64,000 nucleotides of DNA, taken from VAZQ01 sp963821505 (GTDB lineage Bacteria; Pseudomonadota; Alphaproteobacteria; Rhizobiales; Xanthobacteraceae). The stretch is taken from NCBI GenBank assembly GCA_963821505.1, contig CAWGEH010000032.1, positions 186,001 to 250,000 on the forward strand, in the 5' to 3' direction. The position numbers and the translations under genes are program-made. The notes below the pieces were generated by a model that was not told the origin of the DNA, ran no database searches, and was given only the letters and a program-made list of their open reading frames with translations. Below are positions 55,007 through 63,327 of the stretch, in pieces; within the stretch, counting starts at the first letter, position 1, and each line of letters starts with the position of its first letter.

Positions 55007-56201
55007 TTGCGTGTCTTACTCCCTTCCCCGGCAGCGTCTTGCCGAGCCATTGCGCGATCGCCGCAGCGATCTCCTTGTTGTTCTTCTCGTTCATCATCAC
55101 GTGGCTGTTGCCCTTGATGCCGAGATCGGCGAGGCGCATGAAGGTCGGCTGCGCTCCCGCCTGTTGCAGATATTTCACGGTGCAATGGTCATAGGGCGCG
55201 TGGTATGACGCTTCCGACATCACCACCAGGATCGGCATTTTCAGATTGGGAAGTTTGCGCGCGGGCTCCTTCTGCAGGTAGCAACGTACGAGATCGGGGC
55301 CGTCGGCCTGTTCCTGTTGCACGACGGCGAGTTCTTTGGCGTCGGCGACGGCGGGAGAATAGGTCAGCGGCACCGCGGTGAGCCCGTAGGGAAGTGCCAG
55401 CGGCCCCTGCTTGAAATAATCGGGCGCGCCGATGAAATCGACTTGATAGAACGGCGGCCCGTTGGGCTCGACCGCCAGGATCGCCTTGACCTGATCGGGC
55501 CGCGCATCCGCCACCGGCCATCCGAAGGCGCCGGCCTGCGAGTGCGCCATGAGAATGGCCGGTCCGATCTTGTCGATCAGCGCCACCAAGGCGTCGCGGT
55601 TGAGAAACTGCTGCCTGGTGAAATCCGCAATCTCCGGCAGGTAGCCGGAGATCATCTGCAGGGTGACGGGATCGTCCGGCGCGCCGCTGCCCGGCCATTG
55701 CGTGTGCAGATGCGCCTGCGGCCAAAGCTTGAATTTCTCCTGCGAGAGGTAGCGGCGTTGGCCGCCTTCGCCGTCCGCCACTTTCCAGGGTCCGTAGGAT
55801 TCGGCGAGATAGCCTGAGCGTCCGCGCCCGGGCTGGTCCACGACGTAGACGGCATAGCCCTGGCGGACGAAATATTGCGCCCAGCCCTCGCGGCCATCGG
55901 GAGTCCCGAAATAGGTGGTGGCGGAGCGGGTGCCGCCGTGAACCATGATGATGGGATAGGGATGCGTTTGCTGCGCCGGGATACGGACGTCCACATACAT
56001 CTGGCCCGCGATGTGAGTGCGGCTGTTGACGGTGGTGGGCTTGCCGCCGACGTAGAAGAAGCCTTCGCGCGCCAACGCATAGGGTGGATCGTCCGCGGCC
56101 TGGACCACCCCGGCTGCAACGGCGAGCAGCGCGATCGTGGCAGTCGCGGTCAGTGCGGACTTGTGCCGATGGGCGAATGCGCTTGGCGCTCGTTGCGACA
56201 T
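54945..56201 (-). CDS. Secreted alpha/beta hydrolase (esterase-like)
   Basis: A 418-aa exported hydrolase. The signal peptide (about residues 1-36, ending VVQAA) is followed by an alpha/beta hydrolase with the oxyanion segment PIIMVHGGTRSATT, the nucleophile elbow LMAHSQAGAFGW, and the catalytic histidine probably in IKGNSHVMMNEKNN. The ATG at 56201 has AGAAGGA just upstream. Its 3' end overlaps the convergent mutM end by 62 bases, and the last 20 residues look atypical, so the true C-terminus may be shorter. It separates mutM from enoyl-CoA hydratase, which are often adjacent. Substrate unknown. Confidence 0.82.
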   Translation of the reverse strand: MSQRAPSAFAHRHKSALTATATIALLAVAAGVVQAADDPPYALAREGFFYVGGKPTTVNSRTHIAGQMYVDVRIPAQQTHPYPIIMVHGGTRSATTYFGTPDGREGWAQYFVRQGYAVYVVDQPGRGRSGYLAESYGPWKVADGEGGQRRYLSQEKFKLWPQAHLHTQWPGSGAPDDPVTLQMISGYLPEIADFTRQQFLNRDALVALIDKIGPAILMAHSQAGAFGWPVADARPDQVKAILAVEPNGPPFYQVDFIGAPDYFKQGPLALPYGLTAVPLTYSPAVADAKELAVVQQEQADGPDLVRCYLQKEPARKLPNLKMPILVVMSEASYHAPYDHCTVKYLQQAGAQPTFMRLADLGIKGNSHVMMNEKNNKEIAAAIAQWLGKTLPGKGVRHATTSDTPGRRTSISSRSAPRV

Positions 56202-56241
56202 TTTCCTTCTCCCTGTTGGCTGTGTTGTCGGTGCAGCGCGC

Positions 56242-56385
56242 TTACTTCGCTGCAAGTCCGGCGGCTTCGACCAACGCCTCGTTGGCCGCGATCTCGTCGC
56301 GAACATAGCTGTCGAACTCCTTGGGCTGCATGAACATCGGATCGGCCCCGAACCTCGAGAGCCTAGCCTGGGCAGCACTCGCGGC
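56242..56385 (-). pseudogene. C-terminal remnant of a TctC/Bug solute-binding protein
   Basis: The minus strand encodes about 45 residues ending FGADPMFMQPKEFDSY, VRDEIAANEALVEAAGLAAK and a TAA at 56242. This is the typical C-terminus of tripartite tricarboxylate receptor proteins. Upstream it runs straight into the truncated palindrome B, so the rest of the gene has been lost. It lies 40 bases upstream of the esterase gene on the same strand. Confidence 0.75.
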
Positions 56386-56617
56386 ACACTCAGATACGAA
56401 CTTCGGAATCTAAGGACCACTAGAGCGCATCCCGATTGGGTCGAATCGTGATGCGCTCTAGATTCTTCGCTTTTGCGCATGTTCTGTTCGGAAAACCGGT
56501 TCCCACTTTTCCGGAACATGCGCTAGCAACTCTATGTTCTGGTGCCCTTTTTGAACCCCGAGGTTCGCGATCGCATTTGCCGCACGATGTGCGCGAACTT
56601 CGGGTTCTGGGCACTAG
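56366..56617. repeat. Nested CTAG elements: B (truncated), C, A
   Basis: Read on the plus strand: part of element B (about 56366-56423), the complete element C (56420-56526), then element A (56523-56617), each joined at CTAG. At 587-752 A and B are joined directly through one CTAG. Here C sits exactly at that junction with CTAG on both sides. The simplest reading is insertion of C into a pre-existing A-B composite with duplication of CTAG. Confidence 0.88.
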
Positions 56618-56695
56618 TTATCTTACCCGTGCTTTCCGTGTAAGGCATGGCGTGCCAGCAGGCGTGACAACCGAATCGGGGACCCAAGGAGAGCC

Positions 56696-57469
56696 ATGAG
56701 CACCGCAACCATCATCGTCGAAACCTCCGGTCGCGTCGGCGTCATCCGTCTCAACCGGCCGCAGGCCTTGAACGCGCTGAACATGACCCTCAGGAACGAG
56801 CTCCTCGCCGCGGCCGAGGCCTTCGATGCCGACGCCGGGATCGGCTGCATCCTCATCACCGGTTCCGACAAGGCCTTTGCCGCCGGCGCGGACATCAAGG
56901 AGATGGCGGACAAGTCGTATATCGAAATTTTCAGCGCCGACTACGCCGCCGATTACGAACGGCTCGCCCGCGTGCGCAAGCCGATCATCGCCGCGGTCGC
57001 GGGTTTCGCGCTCGGCGGCGGCTGCGAGCTTGCCATGCTGTGCGATTTCATCATCGCCGCCGACAATGCCAAGTTCGGCCAGCCCGAGATCAAGCTCGGC
57101 GTCATCCCGGGGATCGGCGGGACGCAACGCCTCACCCGTGCGGTCGGCAAGGCCAAGGCCATGGACCTGATCCTGACGGGGCGCATGATGGATGCCGCCG
57201 AGGCCGAGCGCTCGGGTCTCGTCGCCCGGATCGTGCCGGCCTCGAGGCTGATGGAAGAGGCGATGCAAGCCGCCGAAACGATCGCCTCGATGTCGCTGCC
57301 GTCGGTGCTGGCGGCGAAGGAGGCGGTCAATCGCAGCTTCGAGACGTCCCTGGCCGAAGGCGTGCGGTTCGAGCGGCGCGTCTTCCACGCGCTGTTCGCT
57401 ACGAAAGATCAGAAGGAAGGCATGGCGGCGTTTCTGGAGAAGCGGCAGCCGCGCTTCAGGAACGAATGA
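56696..57469 (+). CDS. Enoyl-CoA hydratase
   Basis: A 257-aa crotonase-family enzyme that hydrates trans-2-enoyl-CoA in beta-oxidation. The oxyanion-hole segments are AGADIKEM and GFALGGGCELAMLCD, and the catalytic glutamates are that of GGGCELAM and the one in PEIKLGVIPGIGGTQRLTR. AAGGAG lies 6 bases before the ATG. It is a short-chain type by length and motifs. It follows mutM in many Rhizobiales; here the esterase, the gene remnant and the palindromes have come between. Confidence 0.93.
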   Translation: MSTATIIVETSGRVGVIRLNRPQALNALNMTLRNELLAAAEAFDADAGIGCILITGSDKAFAAGADIKEMADKSYIEIFSADYAADYERLARVRKPIIAAVAGFALGGGCELAMLCDFIIAADNAKFGQPEIKLGVIPGIGGTQRLTRAVGKAKAMDLILTGRMMDAAEAERSGLVARIVPASRLMEEAMQAAETIASMSLPSVLAAKEAVNRSFETSLAEGVRFERRVFHALFATKDQKEGMAAFLEKRQPRFRNE

Positions 57470-57526
57470 CGCCGCCGGGCGGCAAAACGCTTTGCAACGC
57501 GGGGACCAAACTGTGCGCCCGCGGCG

Positions 57527-59035
57527 TCACTTGCGCACGCAAATCACCCGCACGAGCGAGGTCTTGGCGGCGTCGGCGCCGGGACGGCCCGCCGCGGGCG
57601 GAAGCTTTTGCCGGTCGAGGAACGCACGGATGGTCGCCGCCGGCACCACGGTGGCCTGCGGCTGCGGATCGGTCGCGCCGACATTGGCGACCACGGGCAT
57701 TTTGAGCTTCACCATCCCGGCGATGCGGCCCCGGCCGTCGAGCGCGGCGCCGCCGGAGAAGCCGAGTTGCGGCGGCGGCTCCACCGCGTCGCCCTTGAGC
57801 GCTACGGCCAGCGTCGAGATCGCGCCGCCGCCGTCCTGGCTCTCCGGGTCGGCAATGCCGAGGAGCGTGAAGTCGGGACCTTTCGCGCCCTCGCCGCTGA
57901 AAGCCGCGGGCACGAGATCGGGCACGCCGTAGACGCGCAAGAGCGCGAGATCGGCGGCCTTGTCCTCGGCCTGCCGATCGGCATCGCCATATCCACTCAC
58001 CACGATCACGTTACAGCCGTCGGTCACCTGCCGGTCGGTCAGGATGTGGCCGGCGGCGCTGACGACGATGCCGGTGCCGTATTCCACCTTGCGCTTGGGC
58101 GCCGGACCGATTTGCGCGATGCCGGAGACGCCGGGGAACGGGGTGAACGTGCTCGACATCACGACCGCGACCGGATCCATGATGGGTGCGGTGGCCTGGT
58201 CGTAGAGCACCGTCATGCCGCGCACCTCGCCATCCTTGATCTCGGCGCGCACGTAGAACCTCTTCAGATTCTGCATGCCCGACAGGATGAAGAAGTCCGG
58301 GCGTAGGAGATTGACCTCGAGCTTGCGGGTCGACGGTTCCTTCTTCTGTTGCTCGTACACCGCCGCAAGCGTCGTGCCGGGCTCCCTGATCTTGAAGGTC
58401 TCGACTTGAATCTGGCCTTGCGCCGAGGACCAGCGGGTGCCGGTGCGGCTCTCGCGCTTGTTCGGCACCTGCTTGGTCGGAAGCCCGATCCGGGCGCCGG
58501 TGACCGCATCGTCGACCATGCTCCAGCCGACTTGGGTCTGCTTCGCCTTGGCGGCGGCGGCAAGCAGGGCGCGCTCCTGCGTATTGAGCACGCCGGTCTC
58601 CTTGAACTTGCGATTGCGCTGGAACGCCTTGATGGCGGCGGTGGTCTTGTCGCCGGCCTCGCCATTGATCAGACCGTTGTAGTCGCCGGACCAGGCGAGG
58701 TCGAACTGGATGGCCACGCGGTCCGCGAGCGGCATGGCGGCCTCGTGGGCCGGACCCGGCGGCGGCGCCGTGCGCTTTCGCGCGGCCGCGCCGAAGAGAC
58801 GAGACGCGCTTTCGCCGCTTGCCGGCGGGGCGTGCTCGGACGGCGGCACGGCGGGCCGCGCACGCTGGGCGGCGGCGCGGGCTCGTGCCGCCGCGGCGGC
58901 TGCGGCTGCCTTGCGGGACTTGGCCGGCTGGGCAGTCGGCTTTGCCGTGACGGCTGGTTGCGAGGTGCTGTCGTTCTGGGCACTCGCCGGGAGCGCGGCG
59001 AGGAGAAGAAGGAGAACGGCACCCACAATCCGCAT
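57527..59035 (-). CDS. Secreted protease-like protein with peptidoglycan-binding domain
   Basis: A 502-aa exported protein. A signal peptide (1-19, PASAQ) is followed by an Ala/Pro/Lys-rich low-complexity segment (about 20-95), a peptidoglycan-binding-like helical domain (about 100-165, LAWSGDYNGLINGEAGDKTT and AAIKAFQRN), and a C-terminal trypsin-fold domain (about 330-500). The serine motif GFSGGAAL and the aspartate region DKAADLALLRVYG are present. Where trypsin-like proteases have a catalytic His (NAHVV), this protein has TDRQVTDG, so it is probably not an active protease. Confidence 0.82.
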   Translation of the reverse strand: MRIVGAVLLLLLAALPASAQNDSTSQPAVTAKPTAQPAKSRKAAAAAAAARARAAAQRARPAVPPSEHAPPASGESASRLFGAAARKRTAPPPGPAHEAAMPLADRVAIQFDLAWSGDYNGLINGEAGDKTTAAIKAFQRNRKFKETGVLNTQERALLAAAAKAKQTQVGWSMVDDAVTGARIGLPTKQVPNKRESRTGTRWSSAQGQIQVETFKIREPGTTLAAVYEQQKKEPSTRKLEVNLLRPDFFILSGMQNLKRFYVRAEIKDGEVRGMTVLYDQATAPIMDPVAVVMSSTFTPFPGVSGIAQIGPAPKRKVEYGTGIVVSAAGHILTDRQVTDGCNVIVVSGYGDADRQAEDKAADLALLRVYGVPDLVPAAFSGEGAKGPDFTLLGIADPESQDGGGAISTLAVALKGDAVEPPPQLGFSGGAALDGRGRIAGMVKLKMPVVANVGATDPQPQATVVPAATIRAFLDRQKLPPAAGRPGADAAKTSLVRVICVRK

Positions 59036-59382
59036 GGGAACTCCGGCACGGCTCAGCTTGCCCCGCTCGCAAATCTAGCGGATCGCCGCATATCCGCCAA
59101 TGCGGGCACCGCGCGTCCGGCAACGCGAAGCCGGTCCGTGGTAGCAATCAAGCCGGCGCAGACTGCGCAACTCATCTGCGCTCAGGGCTCGCGCATATCG
59201 GATGCACCTGACGGCAATGTGGCCGGCTTGGCCAAGCATTGGACGCCGATTCCGGTAAAGCTGTGACCGGCGCGTGCCCGTGGCAACTGAAAGCACGCTC
59301 CCGCCAAGCGCGAGCCGCGGGCGTGACGTTGCAAAGCGGCCGCTTTCGCGGATGATGGGAACCGGCGAGAACTGGATCACCC
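59036..59382. other. 347-base region upstream of moeB
   Basis: A divergent intergenic region. A minus-strand open frame (59075-59380) and short plus-strand frames show no recognisable similarity or ribosome site. It should contain the promoters of the protease-like gene and of moeB. Confidence 0.4.
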
Positions 59383-60189
59383 ATGCTCAGTGCCGAGGAG
59401 CTCGAACGCTACGCCCGCCACATCGTCCTGCGCGAGGTCGGCGGACCTGGCCAGCAGGCCCTCAAGCGCGCGCGTGTGCTGGTGATCGGCGCCGGCGGGC
59501 TGGGGGCGCCGGCGCTGCTCTATCTGGCTGCGGCGGGAGTCGGAACGCTCGGCGTCGTCGACGACGACAAGGTCGCGCTGTCGAACCTGCAGCGCCAGGT
59601 GATCCACGGCACCCCCGAGATCGGCGCTTCCAAAGTGGAGAGCGCGGCGGCCGCGATCCGGCGCCTCAATCCGCATGTCGCGGTCGAGACCCACGCGACG
59701 CGGCTGGTCGCGGCAAACGCACTCGAGCTCATCCGCGGCTATGACATCGTCGCCGACGGCTCCGACAACTTCGCCACGCGCTATCTGGTATCGGACGCCT
59801 GCTTTTTCGCGAACAAGCCGCTCGTGACCTCGGCGGTCGGGATTTTCGACGGCACCCTCACCACCATCCGCGCCCACGAGCGCAAGCAGGACGGCACCCC
59901 CAACCCGACCTACCGCTGTCTGTTTCCCGAGCCGCCGCCACCCGGCACCGTCCCCGCCTGCGCCGAGGCCGGCATCCTCGGCGCGCTCACCGGCGTGCTC
60001 GGCTCGCTGATGGCGCTCGAAGTGATCCGGGAGATCGTCGGCTTCGGCGAAGGCCTCACCGGCCGGCTCGTCATGTTCGATGCCCGCTCCATGCGGTTCG
60101 AGACGCTGCACTACGGGTGGGACCCGTCCAATCCGCTGTCGGGCGAGCATCCGACGATTCGGGATTTATCGCTGCACGGAGATCGCTAG
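59383..60189 (+). CDS. moeB: MoeB/ThiF family adenylyltransferase
   Basis: A 268-aa E1-like enzyme that adenylates the C-terminus of MoaD or ThiS for sulfur transfer in molybdopterin or thiamine synthesis. The N-terminal ERYARHIVLREVGGPGQQ and the nucleotide motif VIGAGGLGAPALLYLAAAG are typical. LSNLQRQVIH and the conserved cysteine in VPACAEAGILGAL are also present. The paired CxxC zinc motifs of E. coli MoeB are not visible. MoeB versus ThiF cannot be separated by sequence alone, and no mo or thi genes are adjacent. Confidence 0.88.
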   Translation: MLSAEELERYARHIVLREVGGPGQQALKRARVLVIGAGGLGAPALLYLAAAGVGTLGVVDDDKVALSNLQRQVIHGTPEIGASKVESAAAAIRRLNPHVAVETHATRLVAANALELIRGYDIVADGSDNFATRYLVSDACFFANKPLVTSAVGIFDGTLTTIRAHERKQDGTPNPTYRCLFPEPPPPGTVPACAEAGILGALTGVLGSLMALEVIREIVGFGEGLTGRLVMFDARSMRFETLHYGWDPSNPLSGEHPTIRDLSLHGDR

Positions 60190-60260
60190 TCCCGCCCGGG
60201 ATGCCAAAGGATCAGGACCGGCAGGCCCAGCTTCCGAAGCCCCATGCTCGCCGCGTCACG

Positions 60261-60614
60261 TCACTTCGTCCAGGTCGCGACCGCGGTCGTGCCCTTCACC
60301 ACCGACCATTTTTTGTCGCCGGCGGTGAGGATACGGAAGCAGTTGGCCTTGGAGCCCTTCCAGGTGGTGCAGAAGCCTTCCTTGGTGAGCTTCCAGGTGC
60401 CCTCGCCCTTGGCGCCGGCGCTGGCGATCGGCTCGCGCGTCATCTTGCCGTCGGCGGTGAACACCATCTTGAACTTGACATTCGAGGGCGTCGACGAAGT
60501 GAACGCCTGACCGGTGAAGAAGGTTGCCTGGATTTCGCTCGGTGCGAGGACCGCGGCGAAAGCAGGCGCGAGCGAGGCGACGACGGCCACGCCGGCCACG
60601 AGCAAGGCACGCAT
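60261..60614 (-). CDS. Small secreted protein of unknown function
   Basis: A 117-aa exported protein with a clear signal peptide (1-20, ending AFAA) and AAGGAG 8 bases before the ATG at 60614. The mature part has a lipocalin- or DUF995-like look: TADGKMTREPI, GEGTWKLTKEGFCTTW, then KWSVVKG, with two cysteines that could pair. Similar small periplasmic proteins are common in Rhizobiales. No function can be assigned. Confidence 0.75.
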   Translation of the reverse strand: MRALLVAGVAVVASLAPAFAAVLAPSEIQATFFTGQAFTSSTPSNVKFKMVFTADGKMTREPIASAGAKGEGTWKLTKEGFCTTWKGSKANCFRILTAGDKKWSVVKGTTAVATWTK

Positions 60615-60698
60615 CGGCGGCTCTCCTTGAGATTGCGTCGGTCCCGCAATGATACAAGAGATCGTGGCGAATCGCACCAAGGACTGGGCGGCGGATTC

Positions 60699-61700
60699 TC
60701 AAAGCATCGACGGCAGGACGCGGTCCGGGGGCCTGTGCCCATCGAGAAAGGTCTTGATATTGACGATGACCTTCTCGCCCATGTCGATGCGGCCTTCGAG
60801 CGTGGCCGAGCCCATATGCGGCAGCAGCACCACCTTGCCCATGCGCGCAAGCTTGACGAGTTTCGGGTTCACCGCCGGTTCGTGCTCGAACACGTCGAGG
60901 CCCGCGCCCGCGATATCGCCCGCTGCGATCAGGCGCACCAGCGCGTTCTCGTCGATCACCTCGCCGCGCGCGGTATTGACGATATAGGCCTCGGGACGGA
61001 TGAGCTTGAGCCGGCGCGCCGACAGCAGGTGGAAGGTCGCCGGCGTGTGCGGGCAGTTGACCGAGATGATGTCCATGCGGGCGAGCATCTGATCGAGGCT
61101 TTCCCAATAGGTCGCGGTGAGCTCCTCCTCGACCTTGGCCGGCAGGCGCCGGCGGTTGTGATAATGGATCTGCAGGCCGAAGGCGCGGGCGCGGCGCGCC
61201 ACCGCCTGGCCGATTCGTCCCATGCCGATGATGCCGAGACGCTTGCCCCAGATGCGATGGCCGAGCATCCAGGTCGGCGCCCAGCCGTTCCACGGCTTGT
61301 CCTCGCTCAAGACCGCGGCGCCTTCGGCAAGACGGCGCGGCACGGCGAGGATGAGCGCCATGGTCATGTCCGCGGTGTCCTCGGTGAGGACGCCCGGCGT
61401 ATTGGTCACGGTGATGCCGCGGCTGAGCGCGGTGGCGACGTCGATGTGGTCGACGCCATTGCCGTAATTGGCGATCAGCTTGAGCTTGTCGCCGGCCTTG
61501 CTCAGCACCGAGGCGTCGATGCGGTCGGTCACGGTGGGGACCAGCACGTCGGCGGCCTTTACCGTTTCCGCCAGTTCGGCCTGGGTCATGGGTTTGTCGT
61601 CGAGGTTGAGCTGCGCGTCGAAGAGTTCGCGCATGCGGGTCTCGACCCTGTCCGGAAGCTTGCGCGTGACGATGACCAGCGGCTTCTTGCGATTCGCCAT
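60699..61700 (-). CDS. D-2-hydroxyacid dehydrogenase (glyoxylate/hydroxypyruvate reductase-like)
   Basis: A 333-aa NAD(P)-dependent dehydrogenase that interconverts 2-oxo acids and D-2-hydroxy acids. The cofactor motif is GIIGMGRIGQAVARRARAFG. The catalytic Arg is in NTARGEVIDE, Glu in GLDVFEHEP and His in LLPHMGSAT. It most resembles the GyaR/glycerate-dehydrogenase type. It stands apart from any obvious pathway genes, so the substrate remains general. Confidence 0.9.
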   Translation of the reverse strand: MANRKKPLVIVTRKLPDRVETRMRELFDAQLNLDDKPMTQAELAETVKAADVLVPTVTDRIDASVLSKAGDKLKLIANYGNGVDHIDVATALSRGITVTNTPGVLTEDTADMTMALILAVPRRLAEGAAVLSEDKPWNGWAPTWMLGHRIWGKRLGIIGMGRIGQAVARRARAFGLQIHYHNRRRLPAKVEEELTATYWESLDQMLARMDIISVNCPHTPATFHLLSARRLKLIRPEAYIVNTARGEVIDENALVRLIAAGDIAGAGLDVFEHEPAVNPKLVKLARMGKVVLLPHMGSATLEGRIDMGEKVIVNIKTFLDGHRPPDRVLPSML

Positions 61701-61927
61701 GGTTCGACCCTCGCCAGCTCGCGACCTCGGGAAGGGGTGCGCTCCTCCGTTCAGGTCTCCTTAACCGCCGTGCCCGACACTGGCGTCCCTTTCGACGCGG
61801 GCGGGTGTCCGTAACGGCGTCCCTCTGTAACAGATGGACGTGTGAAGACAAGCGCCCGCGCCGCCATCGTCCGGGCCGCCGCCGCGGCTCGATCGCCACA
61901 ATGACTTTGTTCCGGTGTCGTGGGCCG

Positions 61928-62476
61928 ATGACCTCGAAGCATGGTTTGCAGCTCGCCCGATACTGCTGGCAGGCGGCGCTTGCCGCGGCCGCGGCGCTGA
62001 CCTGCGTCGCCGCGGCGCACGCCGCAGGCGAAATCGCCGTCGGTCCCAAGAGCGGCCTGCCCGTGCCGCGCTTCGTCAGCCTCAAGCCCGATCGCGTGAA
62101 CGTGCGCGGCGGGCCGACCCGCGACCACGAGGTGACCTTCGTCTATACCCGTGCCGGCTTGCCGGTCGAGATCACCGCCGAGTCCGACAACTGGCGGCGC
62201 ATTCGCGATTGGGAAGGCTCGGAGGGCTGGGTCTACCACTCGCTGCTGTCGGGACGGCGCACCGCGGTGGTCACGCCCAAGGACAAGACGCAACTCGTGC
62301 CGCTCTATGAAGAGGCCGAGAGCGACGCCGCGGTGGTCGCGCGGCTGCAGGCCGGCGTGCTCGCCGCTGTGAAGCGCTGCACCGGGAGCTGGTGCCGCAT
62401 TGCCGGCCCGGGATTCGACGGCTGGGCCGTGCAAGAACAGCTCTGGGGCGTCTATCCGAACGAGAAGGTGGAGTAG
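61928..62476 (+). CDS. Periplasmic bacterial SH3-domain protein
   Basis: A 182-aa exported protein. The signal peptide (YCWQAALAAAAALTCVAAAHA) is followed by two SH3b-like repeats: FVSLKPDRVNVRGGPTRDHE with WRRIRDWEGSEGWVYHSL, and LYEEAESDAAVVARLQAG with WCRIAGPGFDGWAVQEQLWG. Such domains bind cell-wall peptides. The start is uncertain: ATG 61928 places the signal peptide best, ATG 61901 would add nine residues, and neither has a clear ribosome site. Its role is inferred to be envelope maintenance. Confidence 0.82.
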   Translation: MTSKHGLQLARYCWQAALAAAAALTCVAAAHAAGEIAVGPKSGLPVPRFVSLKPDRVNVRGGPTRDHEVTFVYTRAGLPVEITAESDNWRRIRDWEGSEGWVYHSLLSGRRTAVVTPKDKTQLVPLYEEAESDAAVVARLQAGVLAAVKRCTGSWCRIAGPGFDGWAVQEQLWGVYPNEKVE

Positions 62477-62628
62477 TTCCGCCCGCGGCCGCGCCGCCAA
62501 GGACGCCCGCGCCCAGCCGAATCCGAGAACGGGGCGGGAGAAGATTCCGGCAAATCAACTGCTGCAGGCCCGGGCCGATCTGCGCTCACGCAGCCGCCCC
62601 CGGCGAAGCCGCTCGAGCCGAGTGTCGT

Positions 62629-63126
62629 TCAGCGGCCCTTGCGCCGCAACCGGACCACCACGTCGATGCGCGCGACCTCGTAGCCTTCCGGCGGGATCGG
62701 CGTCTTGCCGACGACCACGTCGGCGTCGGGAATATCGAGGAGATCGTTCTCGCCCTCGACGAAGAAGTGGTGGTGCTGGGAGACGTTGGTATCGAAATAG
62801 GTCTTCGAGCCGTCGACGGCGACTTGGCGCAACAGTCCGACATCGGTGAACTGGTGCAGCGTGTTGTAGACGGTGGCGAGCGATACCGGCACCTTCGCCT
62901 TGGTGGCCTCTTCGTAGAGCATCTCGGCCGTGATGTGCCGGTCCCCCTTGCCGAACAGGATCCAGCCGAGCGCCATGCGCTGGCGGGTCGGACGCAAGCC
63001 GACGTCGCGCAACATGGACTTGACATCGTGCCACGGACAGCCGGTCAGGACCGAGCGCGGCGGCGCATTCGCGACCCCCTCGACGGCGTTGGTGAAAACG
63101 ATTGTTCGCGACGGTGTCATGGGCAC
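62629..63126 (-). CDS. irr: Iron response regulator Irr (Fur family)
   Basis: A 165-aa Fur-superfamily regulator that controls haem and iron genes according to haem status. The N-terminal haem regulatory motif GCPWHDV is followed by GLRPTRQRMALGWILFG, the DNA-binding VPVSLATVYNTLHQFT, and the haem- and metal-binding VSQHHHFFVEG. The match to Bradyrhizobium Irr is close. A GTG at 63126 has GGAAGG 7 bases upstream and is favoured over the ATG at 63120. It is divergent from fabA, a conserved arrangement. Confidence 0.95.
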   Translation of the reverse strand: MPMTPSRTIVFTNAVEGVANAPPRSVLTGCPWHDVKSMLRDVGLRPTRQRMALGWILFGKGDRHITAEMLYEEATKAKVPVSLATVYNTLHQFTDVGLLRQVAVDGSKTYFDTNVSQHHHFFVEGENDLLDIPDADVVVGKTPIPPEGYEVARIDVVVRLRRKGR

Positions 63127-63163
63127 ACCTGAACCTTCCCTACCCTACTCGAAAACGATTGTT
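63094..63163. promoter_or_regulatory. Pair of 13-bp direct repeats at the irr start
   Basis: GAAAACGATTGTT occurs at 63094-63106, within the first codons of irr, and again at 63151-63163, in the irr-fabA intergenic region. The 57-bp spacing is about five helical turns. They flank the irr start and could be operator sites for Irr itself or another regulator. Confidence 0.4.
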
Positions 63164-63327
63164 GCATTTGTAACATATGGCGCCGGACATGCAACTCCTT
63201 CGCAATAAGACTGGGGCAATTCTAATCTGGCCGCCTCCACCGGGGTAGCTGGCTTTGCCCCCCCGGCTGCCTATGTTAGGAGTTCCAGGCTTTGGGATCC
63301 GATCAGGCGGCCAGAACAGGGATGCGG

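Noticed and set aside
59075..59380. Open frame of 101 codons antisense to the moeB leader
   Set aside because: No Shine-Dalgarno and Arg/Ser/Pro-rich composition; probably a by-product of GC-rich DNA.
63164..63300. An Irr or RirA box upstream of fabA
   Set aside because: Only a half-site-like TTCTAA is visible; no convincing inverted motif could be identified by eye.
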